Below, one piece after another: positions 1-6,674 of a DNA stretch of 6,784 nucleotides. Position numbers and translations under genes: made by a program. Origin of the DNA: an uncultured Roseburia sp. (GTDB lineage: Bacteria > Bacillota > Clostridia > Lachnospirales > Lachnospiraceae); the NCBI GenBank assembly GCA_905206195.1, contig CAJLGN010000072.1:1-6784 (forward strand), in the 5' to 3' direction. The notes beneath the pieces were generated by a model. It was not told the DNA's origin, did not search any database, and saw only the letters and a list, made by a program, of their open reading frames with translations. Position 1 is the stretch's first letter; every line of letters begins with the position of its first letter.

Positions 1-338
1 CTCCAGCATGATATAAGTATCTGCGTATTTACGGGGATATAGCCCGCCTTTGTGCTGATAATCAGCTCGTCCCGGTAGGGCAGGAAATCTTCCTTTAAGA
101 TCTTCCCTAGATTGCGCTCGGCGCTTCCCGGTGCGGGGCCGTAGTTGTTGGCGAGGTCAAAATGTGTGATGCCGGCATCAAAAGCCGTGTGACACATCGC
201 CCTCATGTTCTCGTAACTTCCGGTATCTCCAAAATTGTGCCAAAATCCCAAGGATACCAGAGGCAGCTTTAAGCCGCTTGCGCCGCAGCGATTGTACTGC
301 ATGGTATCATAGCGGTGTCCGTTTGCTGTGTAAGTCAT
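1..338 (-). CDS. Aldo/keto reductase, YghZ-like (partial, N-terminal 112 residues)
   Basis: NADPH-dependent oxidoreductase of the aldo/keto reductase superfamily; relatives of YghZ reduce L-glyceraldehyde 3-phosphate and other aldehydes in the cytoplasm. The visible part begins MTYTANGHRYDTMQYNRCG and continues with GLKLPLVSLGFWHNFG, the characteristic opening of the YghZ group. The HFDLANNYGPAPGSAE segment (residues 59-74) carries the expected catalytic Asp61 and Tyr66, and ISTKAGY (94-100) carries the catalytic Lys97. The start is ATG at 336-338, preceded by AAGGAG (complement of 345-350) at 6 nt spacing. The C-terminal two thirds lie outside the window. Oddity: after Tyr100 the reading frame no longer resembles the family, which normally continues with a DMWPGPYG-like segment then SRKY; an RKY is present only in another frame. 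The gene may be frameshifted or deleted here, or the window edge may be an assembly artefact. It is transcribed divergently from spoIIE and probably unrelated to it. Confidence 0.88.
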   Translation of the reverse strand, partial: MTYTANGHRYDTMQYNRCGASGLKLPLVSLGFWHNFGDTGSYENMRAMCHTAFDAGITHFDLANNYGPAPGSAERNLGKILKEDFLPYRDELIISTKAGYIPVNTQILISCW

Positions 339-384
339 CGCAATCTCCTTTTTCGTTTGCTGTGGACGGTTTTTCATCGCTTAT

Positions 385-412
385 AGTATACCATGTGGAT
401 GATATTCTTAAA
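385..412 (-). promoter_or_regulatory. Predicted sigma-A promoter for the aldo/keto reductase
   Basis: Read on the minus strand there is an extended -10 element, TGGTATACT, with hexamer TATACT at 385-390. A weak -35-like TTTAAG (407-412) lies 16 bp upstream. It lies 46 nt upstream of the reductase ATG and points the right way. The -35 match is poor, so the call rests mainly on the extended -10. Confidence 0.55.
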
Positions 413-462
413 AGCCATCAACTTATTTGAATTCCTTAAAATAGACAGACGCTCGGAGATTT

Positions 463-469
463 TGGCGAA
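463..469 (+). promoter_or_regulatory. Candidate Spo0A box upstream of spoIIE
   Basis: The sequence TGGCGAA matches the Spo0A-binding consensus TGNCGAA exactly and sits in the favourable context TTTGGCGAAAA. It is 25 nt upstream of the TTGACA hexamer of the spoIIE promoter, near -68 relative to the expected transcription start. A second, weaker candidate is TTTGACAAA (494-502), which overlaps the -35 hexamer and differs from the consensus by one base in either orientation. Spo0A~P binding at and just upstream of the -35 is the known mode of activation for spoIIE and spoIIG in Bacillus; binding here is inference. Confidence 0.6.
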
Positions 470-494
470 AAGTTTTTGAAAACGGGCCCCTTCT

Positions 495-527
495 TTGACA
501 AACATTTTTGGGGAGCGCACCTATAAT
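495..527 (+). promoter_or_regulatory. spoIIE promoter, sigma-A hexamers with 21-bp spacer (Spo0A-dependent type)
   Basis: A perfect TTGACA (495-500) and a perfect TATAAT (522-527) are separated by 21 bp, far longer than the 17 bp preferred by sigma-A holoenzyme. In Bacillus subtilis the spoIIE promoter is known for consensus-like hexamers about 21 bp apart and for requiring phosphorylated Spo0A to be used. The predicted start near 534 gives a 5' leader of about 44 nt before the spoIIE GTG. Together with the upstream Spo0A box this strongly suggests sporulation-onset expression. Confidence 0.75.
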
Positions 528-562
528 CAAATGCGCTTGCCCGAAAATGCGGCAGTGAAAAG

Positions 563-569
563 AAGGAGG
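563..569 (+). promoter_or_regulatory. Ribosome binding site of spoIIE, deciding the GTG start
   Basis: AAGGAGG lies 8 nt before the GTG at 578. The alternative ATG at 587 would be 17 nt away, too far, so the GTG is preferred. Confidence 0.8.
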
Positions 570-577
570 GAAACGGA

Positions 578-2428
578 GTGAAAGACATGAAAAAAACAAG
601 CATAAGACAAATGATACTTAGCATGGGGGGCGGGGTGCTCTGCAGCGTTGGTGTGATGGGCTGTTACCCGCTCGTTCCGGCGTATTTTGCGGCGCTTTAT
701 CTGGAGCAGGTGCGGGGTCCCATGCTGCTTGGGATGATGTACATAGGAATGTTTTTGTTTATGCCGGCGACGGCGGTTGTAAAATATGCGGTGGCGCTGC
801 TTGTCATACTGGTGATCATCCGTCTCATCGAGTGGGCAAATGAGGGCTGTCCAACGATTATGGCCGGGTTTATGGCGGCAGTGTCGACGGTTATCCTTTC
901 CTTTGCAGGCGGGCTGTTGGAACTGCGCAATCAGCCTCGAATGTCCGCTGTCATTTTGGAGGGGGTCTTTATATTTGGAGCGGTTATCCTCCTAAATAGG
1001 ATGGCGCATATTGTGGTCACATGGGAGTTTGGAAATGGCGCGGAGGAAAAACCGGAGCGGGAGAAGGAGGAGCGGCTGCTCGGGTACGCGGAATCCTTTC
1101 AGGGGTTATCCAGAATCTTCCACACCATGGGCGCAAAGCGCAATTCTTATACGGCAGATGAGCTGGGGCAGATTCAAAATGAGCTGACGGGGAAGGTGTG
1201 CGCGTCCTGTGAATCCTGTGCCGTCTGCTGGGAGAGAGATTCCACTCCCCTCTACGGCATCCTCTCGCAGATGATCGCGAGTATCTGGCACGGGGGTGTG
1301 CCGGGGCAGGCGGAGCAGGTACAGCTGGAACAATACTGCAAAAAAAGTCATGACATGGTGGAGGAGGCTGTGCATGTGTTCCAGCGGGTGAGCCTAAACC
1401 GCGCGTGGTATAACAGACTGTTGGAGAACCGCCAGGTGATTGCGGAGCAGCTGGATGCGATGGCTTACATCATGCAGGACTGCGCCAGGGAGGAGCAGCT
1501 TTTGGACGCGCGGGAGAAGCATGCGATGGCGGAGATTCGCTACCGGGCGAAGGAACTTGGCATTGTGATTGAGGACATGCATCTGATTGAGACGGTGGAT
1601 GGGCGGCTGAAGCTCACGGCGGCGCTTCGCAGCCGCCTGGGTGGCTGTATTGCCGTGAAGACATTTCTGGCGGCGGCGGGCCATGTGCTCAAGCGAAAGA
1701 TGCGGTTGGCGGCGGACGCGCGGACCTTCATCTCAAAAGAGCCGGCATCCTTTGTCCTGTATGAGGATACAGTGTTTCGGAGTGTGCAGGGGATTGCCCG
1801 CCTCAAAAAGGATGAGGCGAAGATCTCGGGAGACAATTTTTCGTTTCTGGAGCTAGATCGCGGAGAACTGCTCCTTGGGCTGTCAGACGGCATGGGTTCG
1901 GGGAGCACCGCGTGCAAGGAGAGCGAGATGGTGCTGGATCTGGTGGAGCGATTTTTGGAAGCTGGTTTCTCGGTGGAGACGGCGATCCGCATGATGAATT
2001 CTGCGATGGTAATGAAGGGTGAAAATGATCTGTACTCGACGGTGGATCTGTGCAAGGTCAATCTGTACAGCGGTGCGGCACAGCTCTACAAAATTGGGGC
2101 GGCTGCGACTTTTATCAAGAGGGGGGAGGAGGTCCTTTGCATCACCTCGGCAAATCTTCCGGTGGGCGCAAAGACGCAGATTGATATAGAGACGCGTGAG
2201 ATAGAGCTGAAAAACGGCGATTTTGTTGTCATGGTGACAGATGGTGTGTTAGAATATTTGCATGTTCCAAAGCCGGAGGAGACGATGCAGGAGGTCATTT
2301 CCAGTATACAGACAAACAATCCGGGCATTCTCGCCAAGCGGATCATGGAGCGTGCGATGCTCTTTACCGGGGGAAAAGCCAAGGATGATATGACAGTGCT
2401 GGCGGCTTGTATCTGGGAAAAATCCTGA
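578..2428 (+). CDS. spoIIE: Stage II sporulation protein E, PP2C-type serine phosphatase
   Basis: Membrane-anchored phosphatase that dephosphorylates the anti-anti-sigma factor SpoIIAA, releasing sigma-F in the forespore; it also associates with the polar division septum. The 616-residue product has a hydrophobic N-terminal part (about residues 12-147, roughly five membrane segments), a central cytoplasmic region with a Cys cluster (C208, C211, C214, C217 followed by Trp) that resembles the CxxC...CW region of Bacillus SpoIIE, and a C-terminal PP2C domain (about 410-615). Metal-binding and catalytic motifs are intact: LSDGMGSG (Asp437), DLYSTVDL (484-491), ASFIKRG-like TFIKRG (511-516), SANLPVG, VTDGV (Asp555) and KDDMTV (602-607). 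The Bacillus protein is about 827 residues with ten membrane segments, so the shortening is in the membrane region. The gene uses a GTG start with a strong RBS, and its promoter looks Spo0A-dependent. tilS follows after 73 nt with no terminator between them. Confidence 0.96.
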   Translation: MKDMKKTSIRQMILSMGGGVLCSVGVMGCYPLVPAYFAALYLEQVRGPMLLGMMYIGMFLFMPATAVVKYAVALLVILVIIRLIEWANEGCPTIMAGFMAAVSTVILSFAGGLLELRNQPRMSAVILEGVFIFGAVILLNRMAHIVVTWEFGNGAEEKPEREKEERLLGYAESFQGLSRIFHTMGAKRNSYTADELGQIQNELTGKVCASCESCAVCWERDSTPLYGILSQMIASIWHGGVPGQAEQVQLEQYCKKSHDMVEEAVHVFQRVSLNRAWYNRLLENRQVIAEQLDAMAYIMQDCAREEQLLDAREKHAMAEIRYRAKELGIVIEDMHLIETVDGRLKLTAALRSRLGGCIAVKTFLAAAGHVLKRKMRLAADARTFISKEPASFVLYEDTVFRSVQGIARLKKDEAKISGDNFSFLELDRGELLLGLSDGMGSGSTACKESEMVLDLVERFLEAGFSVETAIRMMNSAMVMKGENDLYSTVDLCKVNLYSGAAQLYKIGAAATFIKRGEEVLCITSANLPVGAKTQIDIETREIELKNGDFVVMVTDGVLEYLHVPKPEETMQEVISSIQTNNPGILAKRIMERAMLFTGGKAKDDMTVLAACIWEKS

Positions 2429-2491
2429 CGGGTCGGAGTGTTGTGATATGGAGCATGGATATCATTAAGATTGGAATGCGCCTGGGAGAGT

Positions 2492-2497
2492 GGGGAG
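2492..2497 (+). promoter_or_regulatory. Ribosome binding site of tilS
   Basis: GGGGAG precedes the ATG at 2502 with a short 4-nt gap. An in-frame GTG at 2490 would add four residues (MGSY), but its own GGGAG (2484-2488) is only 1 nt away, and TilS proteins normally start close to the first helix, so ATG 2502 is the better start. The tight spacing suggests modest initiation. Confidence 0.55.
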
Positions 2498-2501
2498 TTA
2501 C

Positions 2502-3953
2502 ATGACAGATGCGGTATATCGTTGGATTGTACAGGAAAAGTTGATAGAGAACGGCGATTTTGTGCTGGCGGGAATTTCCGGGGGCGCGGACTCCATATGC
2601 CTGCTGCTTTTACTGATAGAATTGCGCGAAAAAATTGAATTTTCGTTGAGCGCGGTGCATGTGGAGCACGGGATTCGGGGAAAAGAGAGTTTGCAGGACG
2701 CCGCGTTTGTGGAGGAGTTCTGTAAAAAGTGCGGCGTTGCGTGCCGGGTGAGGCATGTGGATGCGCCCGCGGCTTCGATCCGCGCGGGCATTGGGCTGGA
2801 GGAGGCGGCGCGCGCACTGCGCTATGAATGTTACCGTGAAGTGGCAGAGCAGTCCGGAGCGGAGCGGGTGAAGATTGCACTTGCACATCACGCGGACGAT
2901 AACGCGGAGACGATGCTGTTTCACCTGGTTCGGGGGAGCGGCATCCGAGGGCTTGGGGGGATACGCCCCAGAAGGCGTCTTTCGGACGGAATTGAGGTCG
3001 TCCGCCCGCTTCTCGCCGCGACGAGAAGTGAGATCGAGCGCTATCTGCTCGATCGGGGGCAGGGGTTTTGCGAGGATGAGACGAACTGGGACACAGATTA
3101 CAGCAGGAACTGGATTCGGCATGAGGTACTGCCTCGATTGAAGGAGATCAACTCGCAGGCAATCGCCCACATGACCAGGAGCGCCGGAATGTTCCTGGAG
3201 CTTTCCGAGTATTTGGAGGCGGAGGCGGACCAGGTTGCATCGCATGTGTGTCGCCCTGCGCCGGGGGGGCGGGAGATTGATCAGAGCCTGTTTTTCGCGT
3301 ATCCGGCTCTGCTGCAGCAGGAGGTTGTGCTCCGTGTGCTGGGGGAGATCGCGGGCAGCAGAAAGGATCTGGGGAGCGCACATGTGGGGGCGGTTGTAAG
3401 GCTCGCTGGATTGCAGGTGGGGCGTGCGGTCAATCTTCCATATGGGATGCGCGCGGATCGCACGTACGAGGGCGTCCGTATTCGCCGTATTTTGGAGGCG
3501 GAGTCTGCGGAGTCTGGGACGTACGAGATTTCTCTGCATCAGCTTCGGCGTGCGGAGAGCGGAGGGGAGATTAAAATTGTTCTCCCTGATGGGGAGCTGC
3601 GTCTGCGCGTGCTGGATTTTCCAGGAGAAATGGATGAAATTCCGAAAAAAACGTATACGAAGTGGCTCAATTATGATAAGATAAAAAGGAGTTTGCAGTT
3701 TCGCAAGCGAGCGGGGGGCGAGTATCTGATCATCGACGGGCAGGGGCACCGAAAGAGGCTGAAAGAGTATTTTATCGGGGAGAAAATCCCGAGGGAGCAC
3801 AGAGATGATATCTGGCTTTTGGCGGAGGGGGCACATGTGATCTGGGTGGTCGGAGAGCGCATAGGTGCCGACTATAAGATAGAACAGGACACAGGGAAGA
3901 TATTGGAAATACAGATAAGCGGAGGAAATTATCGTGAAAATCAAAAAGATTAA
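2502..3953 (+). CDS. tilS: tRNA(Ile)-lysidine synthetase
   Basis: Cytoplasmic ATP-dependent enzyme that attaches lysine to C34 of the CAU anticodon of tRNA-Ile2, forming lysidine and switching the tRNA from Met to Ile (AUA) decoding; normally essential. With the ATG start the protein is 483 residues. The N-terminal adenylating domain carries the PP-loop SGGADS (26-31), VEHGIRG (54-60), LEEAARALRYE (99-109), LAHHADDNAET (127-137) and the tRNA-contact region around SRNWIRHEVLP (201-211). A middle helical region follows, and the C-terminal TilS domain (about 384-460) includes the basic stretch LQFRKRAGGE and KRLKEYFIGEKIP. Length fits the larger, three-domain form of TilS. It overlaps the next gene, hpt, by 20 nt, so their translation is likely coupled. 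The tilS-hpt-ftsH linkage is conserved in Firmicutes, and a TilS/HprT complex has been reported to act on ftsH expression in Bacillus. No convincing private promoter is visible in the 73-nt gap upstream. Confidence 0.95.
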   Translation: MTDAVYRWIVQEKLIENGDFVLAGISGGADSICLLLLLIELREKIEFSLSAVHVEHGIRGKESLQDAAFVEEFCKKCGVACRVRHVDAPAASIRAGIGLEEAARALRYECYREVAEQSGAERVKIALAHHADDNAETMLFHLVRGSGIRGLGGIRPRRRLSDGIEVVRPLLAATRSEIERYLLDRGQGFCEDETNWDTDYSRNWIRHEVLPRLKEINSQAIAHMTRSAGMFLELSEYLEAEADQVASHVCRPAPGGREIDQSLFFAYPALLQQEVVLRVLGEIAGSRKDLGSAHVGAVVRLAGLQVGRAVNLPYGMRADRTYEGVRIRRILEAESAESGTYEISLHQLRRAESGGEIKIVLPDGELRLRVLDFPGEMDEIPKKTYTKWLNYDKIKRSLQFRKRAGGEYLIIDGQGHRKRLKEYFIGEKIPREHRDDIWLLAEGAHVIWVVGERIGADYKIEQDTGKILEIQISGGNYRENQKD

Positions 3954-4464
3954 TGTTTATCTTAGCGAGGAGCAGGTAGAGCAGAGGGTGAGAGAGCTCG
4001 GCAGGGAGATCAGCGCGGCGTACGGGGACGAGCCGGTGTGCCTGATTTGTATTCTGAAGGGGTCTGTATTTTTTACCTGTGAGCTGGCGAAGAATATCAC
4101 ATCCCCGGTGGAGATGGAGTTTATGTCCGTGTCGAGCTACGGCGCGGGGACAACTTCAAGCGGTGTGGTTCGGATCGTACACGATCTGGACAGCAGTATC
4201 GAGGGAAAGAATGTACTCGTCATAGAGGATATCATTGACTCGGGGCGGACACTCAGTTATTTGCTTGAGAATTTGAAAACAAGAAATCCAAAGAGCTTAA
4301 AGCTCTGCACGCTGCTTGACAAGCCGGAGCGCAGGGTCGTGGATGTGGCGGTGGACTATGTCGGATTTGAGATTCCGGATGAATTTGTGGTGGGCTATGG
4401 GCTTGACTATGATCAGCGCTACCGCAATCTGCCCTACATTGGATTTGTTGAGATAGAGGAATAA
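3934..4464 (+). CDS. hpt: Hypoxanthine (guanine) phosphoribosyltransferase
   Basis: Purine salvage enzyme that joins hypoxanthine or guanine to PRPP to give IMP or GMP, in the cytoplasm. The product is 176 residues, the usual size. Visible motifs are the LKGS loop (41-44), the flexible SYG loop (68-70), the PRPP-binding motif VLVIEDIIDSGRT (94-106, acidic pair E98/D99), and the purine-contact region with K130 in LDKPERR and F151 and D158 in FVVGYGLDYD, placed as in human HGPRT. Translation starts at GTG 3934, preceded by GGAGG (3921-3925) at 8-nt spacing. This start and its RBS lie inside the end of tilS, so the two genes overlap by 20 nt in different frames. ftsH starts 12 nt after the stop. 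The symbol hprT is used for the same gene in Bacillus. Confidence 0.96.
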   Translation: MKIKKINVYLSEEQVEQRVRELGREISAAYGDEPVCLICILKGSVFFTCELAKNITSPVEMEFMSVSSYGAGTTSSGVVRIVHDLDSSIEGKNVLVIEDIIDSGRTLSYLLENLKTRNPKSLKLCTLLDKPERRVVDVAVDYVGFEIPDEFVVGYGLDYDQRYRNLPYIGFVEIEE

Positions 4465-4470
4465 AGGAGA
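4464..4470 (+). promoter_or_regulatory. Ribosome binding site of ftsH, deciding a TTG start
   Basis: AAGGAGA begins on the last base of the hpt stop codon and lies 6 nt before TTG 4477. The first in-frame ATG is at residue 28, after the first membrane segment, and would remove the anchor, so the TTG is required. Confidence 0.8.
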
Positions 4471-4476
4471 AGCGGA

Positions 4477-6312
4477 TTGAATATTAAGAGAAGCAGTTAT
4501 AGAGGATTCGGAATCTATCTGATCCTGATACTGGCAGTCATCGGTATCTGGTATTGGATGGACGGGAAGACGACGACGAACAATTTTACGAGAATGCAGT
4601 TTGAGGCAGCACTTGCGGACGGAAAGGTCGCACAGGCGGTGATCGTCCCAAACCGGGGCAACGTGCCGACGGGAAATGTCTATATCACGTTTGATGATTC
4701 TTCCACACAGAGGCTGGCGGTGAGTGATGTGCGTGAATTTGAGAGCTATCTGCGGGAGCAGGCGTTTGAGAATTATGCGGTGGAGAATCCCCCGGCGGAG
4801 AATTGGATGCTCACGCTGCTGCCGTACCTCATCAGTTTCGGGGCGGTGTTTATTTTATTCATCATCATGACCACGAGTCAGGCGGCGTCCGGTTCTGCCG
4901 GCGGCGGGAGCAGGATGATGAATTTCGGCAAGAGCCGTGCGAAGATGATGGTGGACGATCCCTCAAAACGGATTACATTTGCGAGTGTCGCGGGACTAAA
5001 AGAGGAGAAGGAGGAGCTGGAGGAGATCGTGGATTTCCTTCGGGCCCCGAAAAAATATACAAAGCTCGGCGCAAGGATTCCGAAAGGTGTTCTTCTTGTG
5101 GGACCTCCGGGAACGGGAAAGACACTCCTCGCAAAGGCGATCGCAGGGGAGGCGGGCGTACCGTTTTTCACCATCTCGGGTTCTGATTTTGTGGAGATGT
5201 TCGTCGGAGTCGGGGCCTCCCGCGTGCGCGATCTGTTTGAGGAGGCGAAGAAGAACGCACCCTGTATCGTGTTTATTGACGAGATCGACGCGGTGGCTAG
5301 GCGGCGTGGAACCGGTATGGGCGGTGGACACGACGAGCGCGAGCAGACGCTAAACCAGATGCTGGTTGAGATGGACGGCTTTGGCGTGAATGAGGGAATC
5401 ATCGTAATGGCGGCGACAAACCGTGTAGATATCCTTGATCCGGCAATTATGCGCCCGGGACGTTTTGACCGCAAAGTGCATGTCGGACGTCCGGATGTGG
5501 GCGGCAGAGAGGAAATTCTCGGCGTGCACGCCAAGAATAAGCCGCTTGGGGACGACGTGGACTTAAAGCAGATTGCACAGACCACGGCGGGCTTTACCGG
5601 AGCGGATTTGGAGAATCTTCTGAATGAGGCGGCGATTGTGGCGGCGAAGGAGGATCGTGTGTTTATCATTCAGGAGGACATCAGGAAGTCCTTCGTGAAG
5701 GTGGGAATTGGGGCGGAGAAGAAGAGCCGCGTGATTTCCGAGAAGGAGAAGCGCATCACGGCGTTCCACGAGGCCGGGCATGCGATTTTGTTCCACCTGC
5801 TCCCGGACGTTGGACCGGTATATTCCGTATCTATTATTCCGACGGGCGCTGGCGCTGCGGGCTATACGATGCCGCTGCCCGAGCGCGACGATATGTTCAA
5901 CACCAAGGGAAAGATGCTGCAGGATATCGTGGTCTCGCTCGGCGGGCGTGTGGCGGAGGAGCTGGTCTTTGACGATATTACCACGGGGGCATCCCAAGAT
6001 ATCAAGCAGGCGACTCGGATGGCCAAGGACATGGTGACCAGATATGGAATGTCCGAGAATATCGGCCTGATCTGCTATGACAACGATGACGACGAGGTCT
6101 TCATCGGGCGTGATCTCGCGCACACGAGAGGATACGGCGAGGGGGTTGCCACCACCATCGATCAGGAAATCAAGCGCATCATCGACGAGTGTTATATGAG
6201 AGCAAAGCAGATGATTGTTGAGAACCGCAGCGTTCTCGAGGCGTGTGCAAATCTTCTTTTGGAGAAGGAGAAAATTGGACAGAAGGAGTTTGAGGCATTA
6301 TTTGAGGGCTGA
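4477..6312 (+). CDS. ftsH: ATP-dependent zinc metalloprotease FtsH
   Basis: Hexameric membrane-bound AAA+ protease that extracts and degrades misfolded membrane proteins and selected regulators. The 611-residue product has a first membrane segment (about 11-28), a short extracytoplasmic domain (about 30-108), a second membrane segment (about 111-131), a Gly/Ser-rich linker, then the AAA+ module with Walker A GPPGTGKT (209-216), pore loop MFVGVGA (241-247, Phe242), Walker [10 protein letters not shown] (263-271) and the second region of homology ending in RPGRF, with Arg fingers R326 and R329. The M41 peptidase part carries HEAGH (431-435) and the third zinc ligand Asp508 in TTGASQDI. All catalytic elements are present. 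The segment [18 protein letters not shown] resembles FtsH of Lachnospiraceae. The protein ends soon after the last helical region, with little of the extra acidic tail seen in some homologues. It starts with the rare TTG codon and is probably cotranscribed with tilS and hpt. In Bacillus, FtsH is needed for efficient sporulation, which fits the neighbour spoIIE. Confidence 0.97.
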   Translation: MNIKRSSYRGFGIYLILILAVIGIWYWMDGKTTTNNFTRMQFEAALADGKVAQAVIVPNRGNVPTGNVYITFDDSSTQRLAVSDVREFESYLREQAFENYAVENPPAENWMLTLLPYLISFGAVFILFIIMTTSQAASGSAGGGSRMMNFGKSRAKMMVDDPSKRITFASVAGLKEEKEELEEIVDFLRAPKKYTKLGARIPKGVLLVGPPGTGKTLLAKAIAGEAGVPFFTISGSDFVEMFVGVGASRVRDLFEEAKKNAPCIVFIDEIDAVARRRGTGMGGGHDEREQTLNQMLVEMDGFGVNEGIIVMAATNRVDILDPAIMRPGRFDRKVHVGRPDVGGREEILGVHAKNKPLGDDVDLKQIAQTTAGFTGADLENLLNEAAIVAAKEDRVFIIQEDIRKSFVKVGIGAEKKSRVISEKEKRITAFHEAGHAILFHLLPDVGPVYSVSIIPTGAGAAGYTMPLPERDDMFNTKGKMLQDIVVSLGGRVAEELVFDDITTGASQDIKQATRMAKDMVTRYGMSENIGLICYDNDDDEVFIGRDLAHTRGYGEGVATTIDQEIKRIIDECYMRAKQMIVENRSVLEACANLLLEKEKIGQKEFEALFEG

Positions 6313-6363
6313 TTGTACACTTTTTTGATGGGGGTTGGGCGGGGGATTACATGAGGTGTACAA
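6313..6363 (+). repeat. Perfect 8-bp inverted repeat flanking a G-rich segment, directly after the ftsH stop
   Basis: TTGTACAC (6313-6320) begins on the base after the ftsH stop codon and is matched by GTGTACAA (6356-6363). The 35-nt interior starts with TTTTTT and holds three G runs, 6330-6334, 6337-6339 and 6341-6345. No T-run follows the right arm, so it is not a standard terminator. It could be an RNA 3'-end structure or a protein-binding site; function unknown. Confidence 0.5.
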
Positions 6364-6500
6364 AATGCATAATTTTATAGTGTGGAATTTGTGAAGTTTG
6401 TGCACACTTATACCGCATACCATGTTATTATAATACACGTAATACCCCCAATACATTATATATAGTTTTTGCTATACCCCATAGTAAAAATACCTTCTCC
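6364..6500. other. AT-rich non-coding spacer with weak hairpins and an isolated -10-like hexamer
   Basis: No credible gene is visible. TATAGTGTG (6376-6384) can pair with CACACTTATA (6403-6412) with one bulged T across an 18-nt loop. A perfect TATAAT is at 6429-6434 but lacks a -35 at normal distance. TATAG (6461-6465) and CTATA (6472-6476) form a small hairpin. The string ATACCCC occurs at 6442-6448 and 6474-6480. Confidence 0.45.
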
Positions 6501-6501
6501 T

Positions 6502-6532
6502 AAAAAGGCAGCGTTCGAGGCTGTCTTTTTTT
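6502..6532 (+). terminator. Rho-independent terminator ending the ftsH transcription unit
   Basis: Stem GGCAGC (6507-6512) pairs with GCTGTC (6520-6525), with one G-U pair and a 7-nt loop, GTTCGAG. It is preceded by five A and followed by seven T (6526-6532), extending the stem with A-T pairs. The A and T flanks mean it could also act on the opposite strand. It is 190 nt after ftsH and is the first strong terminator in this direction. Confidence 0.85.
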
Positions 6533-6534
6533 AT

Positions 6535-6674
6535 GCGCGTAGCAACGAGCCAAGGTCCGTGCTTGCACGAGACTTTGGCGACTGCCGCGACAGCTCGGAA
6601 AATTTGAATACGAATTTCTCGAGATTGTGCGTAGCAACGAGGAAACTTGAGTGCATGCAAGAAATTTCTTGCAA
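6535..6674. repeat. Hairpin-rich segment with a 13-nt direct repeat, probable dispersed intergenic repeat
   Basis: GCGTAGCAACGAG occurs exactly twice, at 6537-6549 and 6629-6641, 92 nt apart. Between and around the copies are three self-complementary units: a long hairpin at 6549-6579, a second at 6594-6623 (outer CTCG/CGAG, inner AAATTTG/CGAATTT with an AATA loop) and a perfect 18-nt palindrome TGCAAGAAATTTCTTGCA at 6656-6673. The segment lies between a terminator and a tRNA promoter. The short open frames through it on both strands lack RBS support and cross the hairpins, so I treat it as non-coding. That it is a multi-copy family in the genome is inference from its compact palindromic structure. 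Confidence 0.55.
6549..6579. repeat. Long hairpin within the repeat segment
   Basis: GCCAAGGTC (6549-6557) pairs with GACTTTGGC (6571-6579), including one G-U pair. After one bulged A (6570), CGTGC (6558-6562) pairs with GCACG (6565-6569) around TT. This gives about 14 pairs in 31 nt. There is no T-run after it, so it is not a terminator. Confidence 0.7.

Noticed and set aside
436..624. 62-codon open frame on the minus strand covering the spoIIE promoter
   Set aside because: It overlaps the clear promoter, RBS and start of spoIIE and has no RBS of its own or recognisable family features.
2441..2465. Possible tilS promoter TTGTGA ... TATCAT
   Set aside because: The spacer is only 13 bp and no alternative -35 lies at 16-18 bp, so it does not meet the requirements for a sigma-A promoter.
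2610..3944. Long minus-strand open frame opposite tilS
   Set aside because: It is an antisense shadow of a GC-rich gene: tilS has all its family motifs on the plus strand, and the antisense product shows low-complexity Pro/Arg/Leu composition with no recognisable domain.
6351..6380. Nine-codon frame ATG AGG TGT ... TAG preceded by GGGGG
   Set aside because: It is too short to support and the G run belongs to the inverted-repeat loop; nothing indicates translation.
6398..6434. Possible promoter TTGTGC ... TATAAT downstream of ftsH
   Set aside because: The hexamers are 25 bp apart, there is no extended -10, and the only thing downstream is a terminator within about 70 nt.
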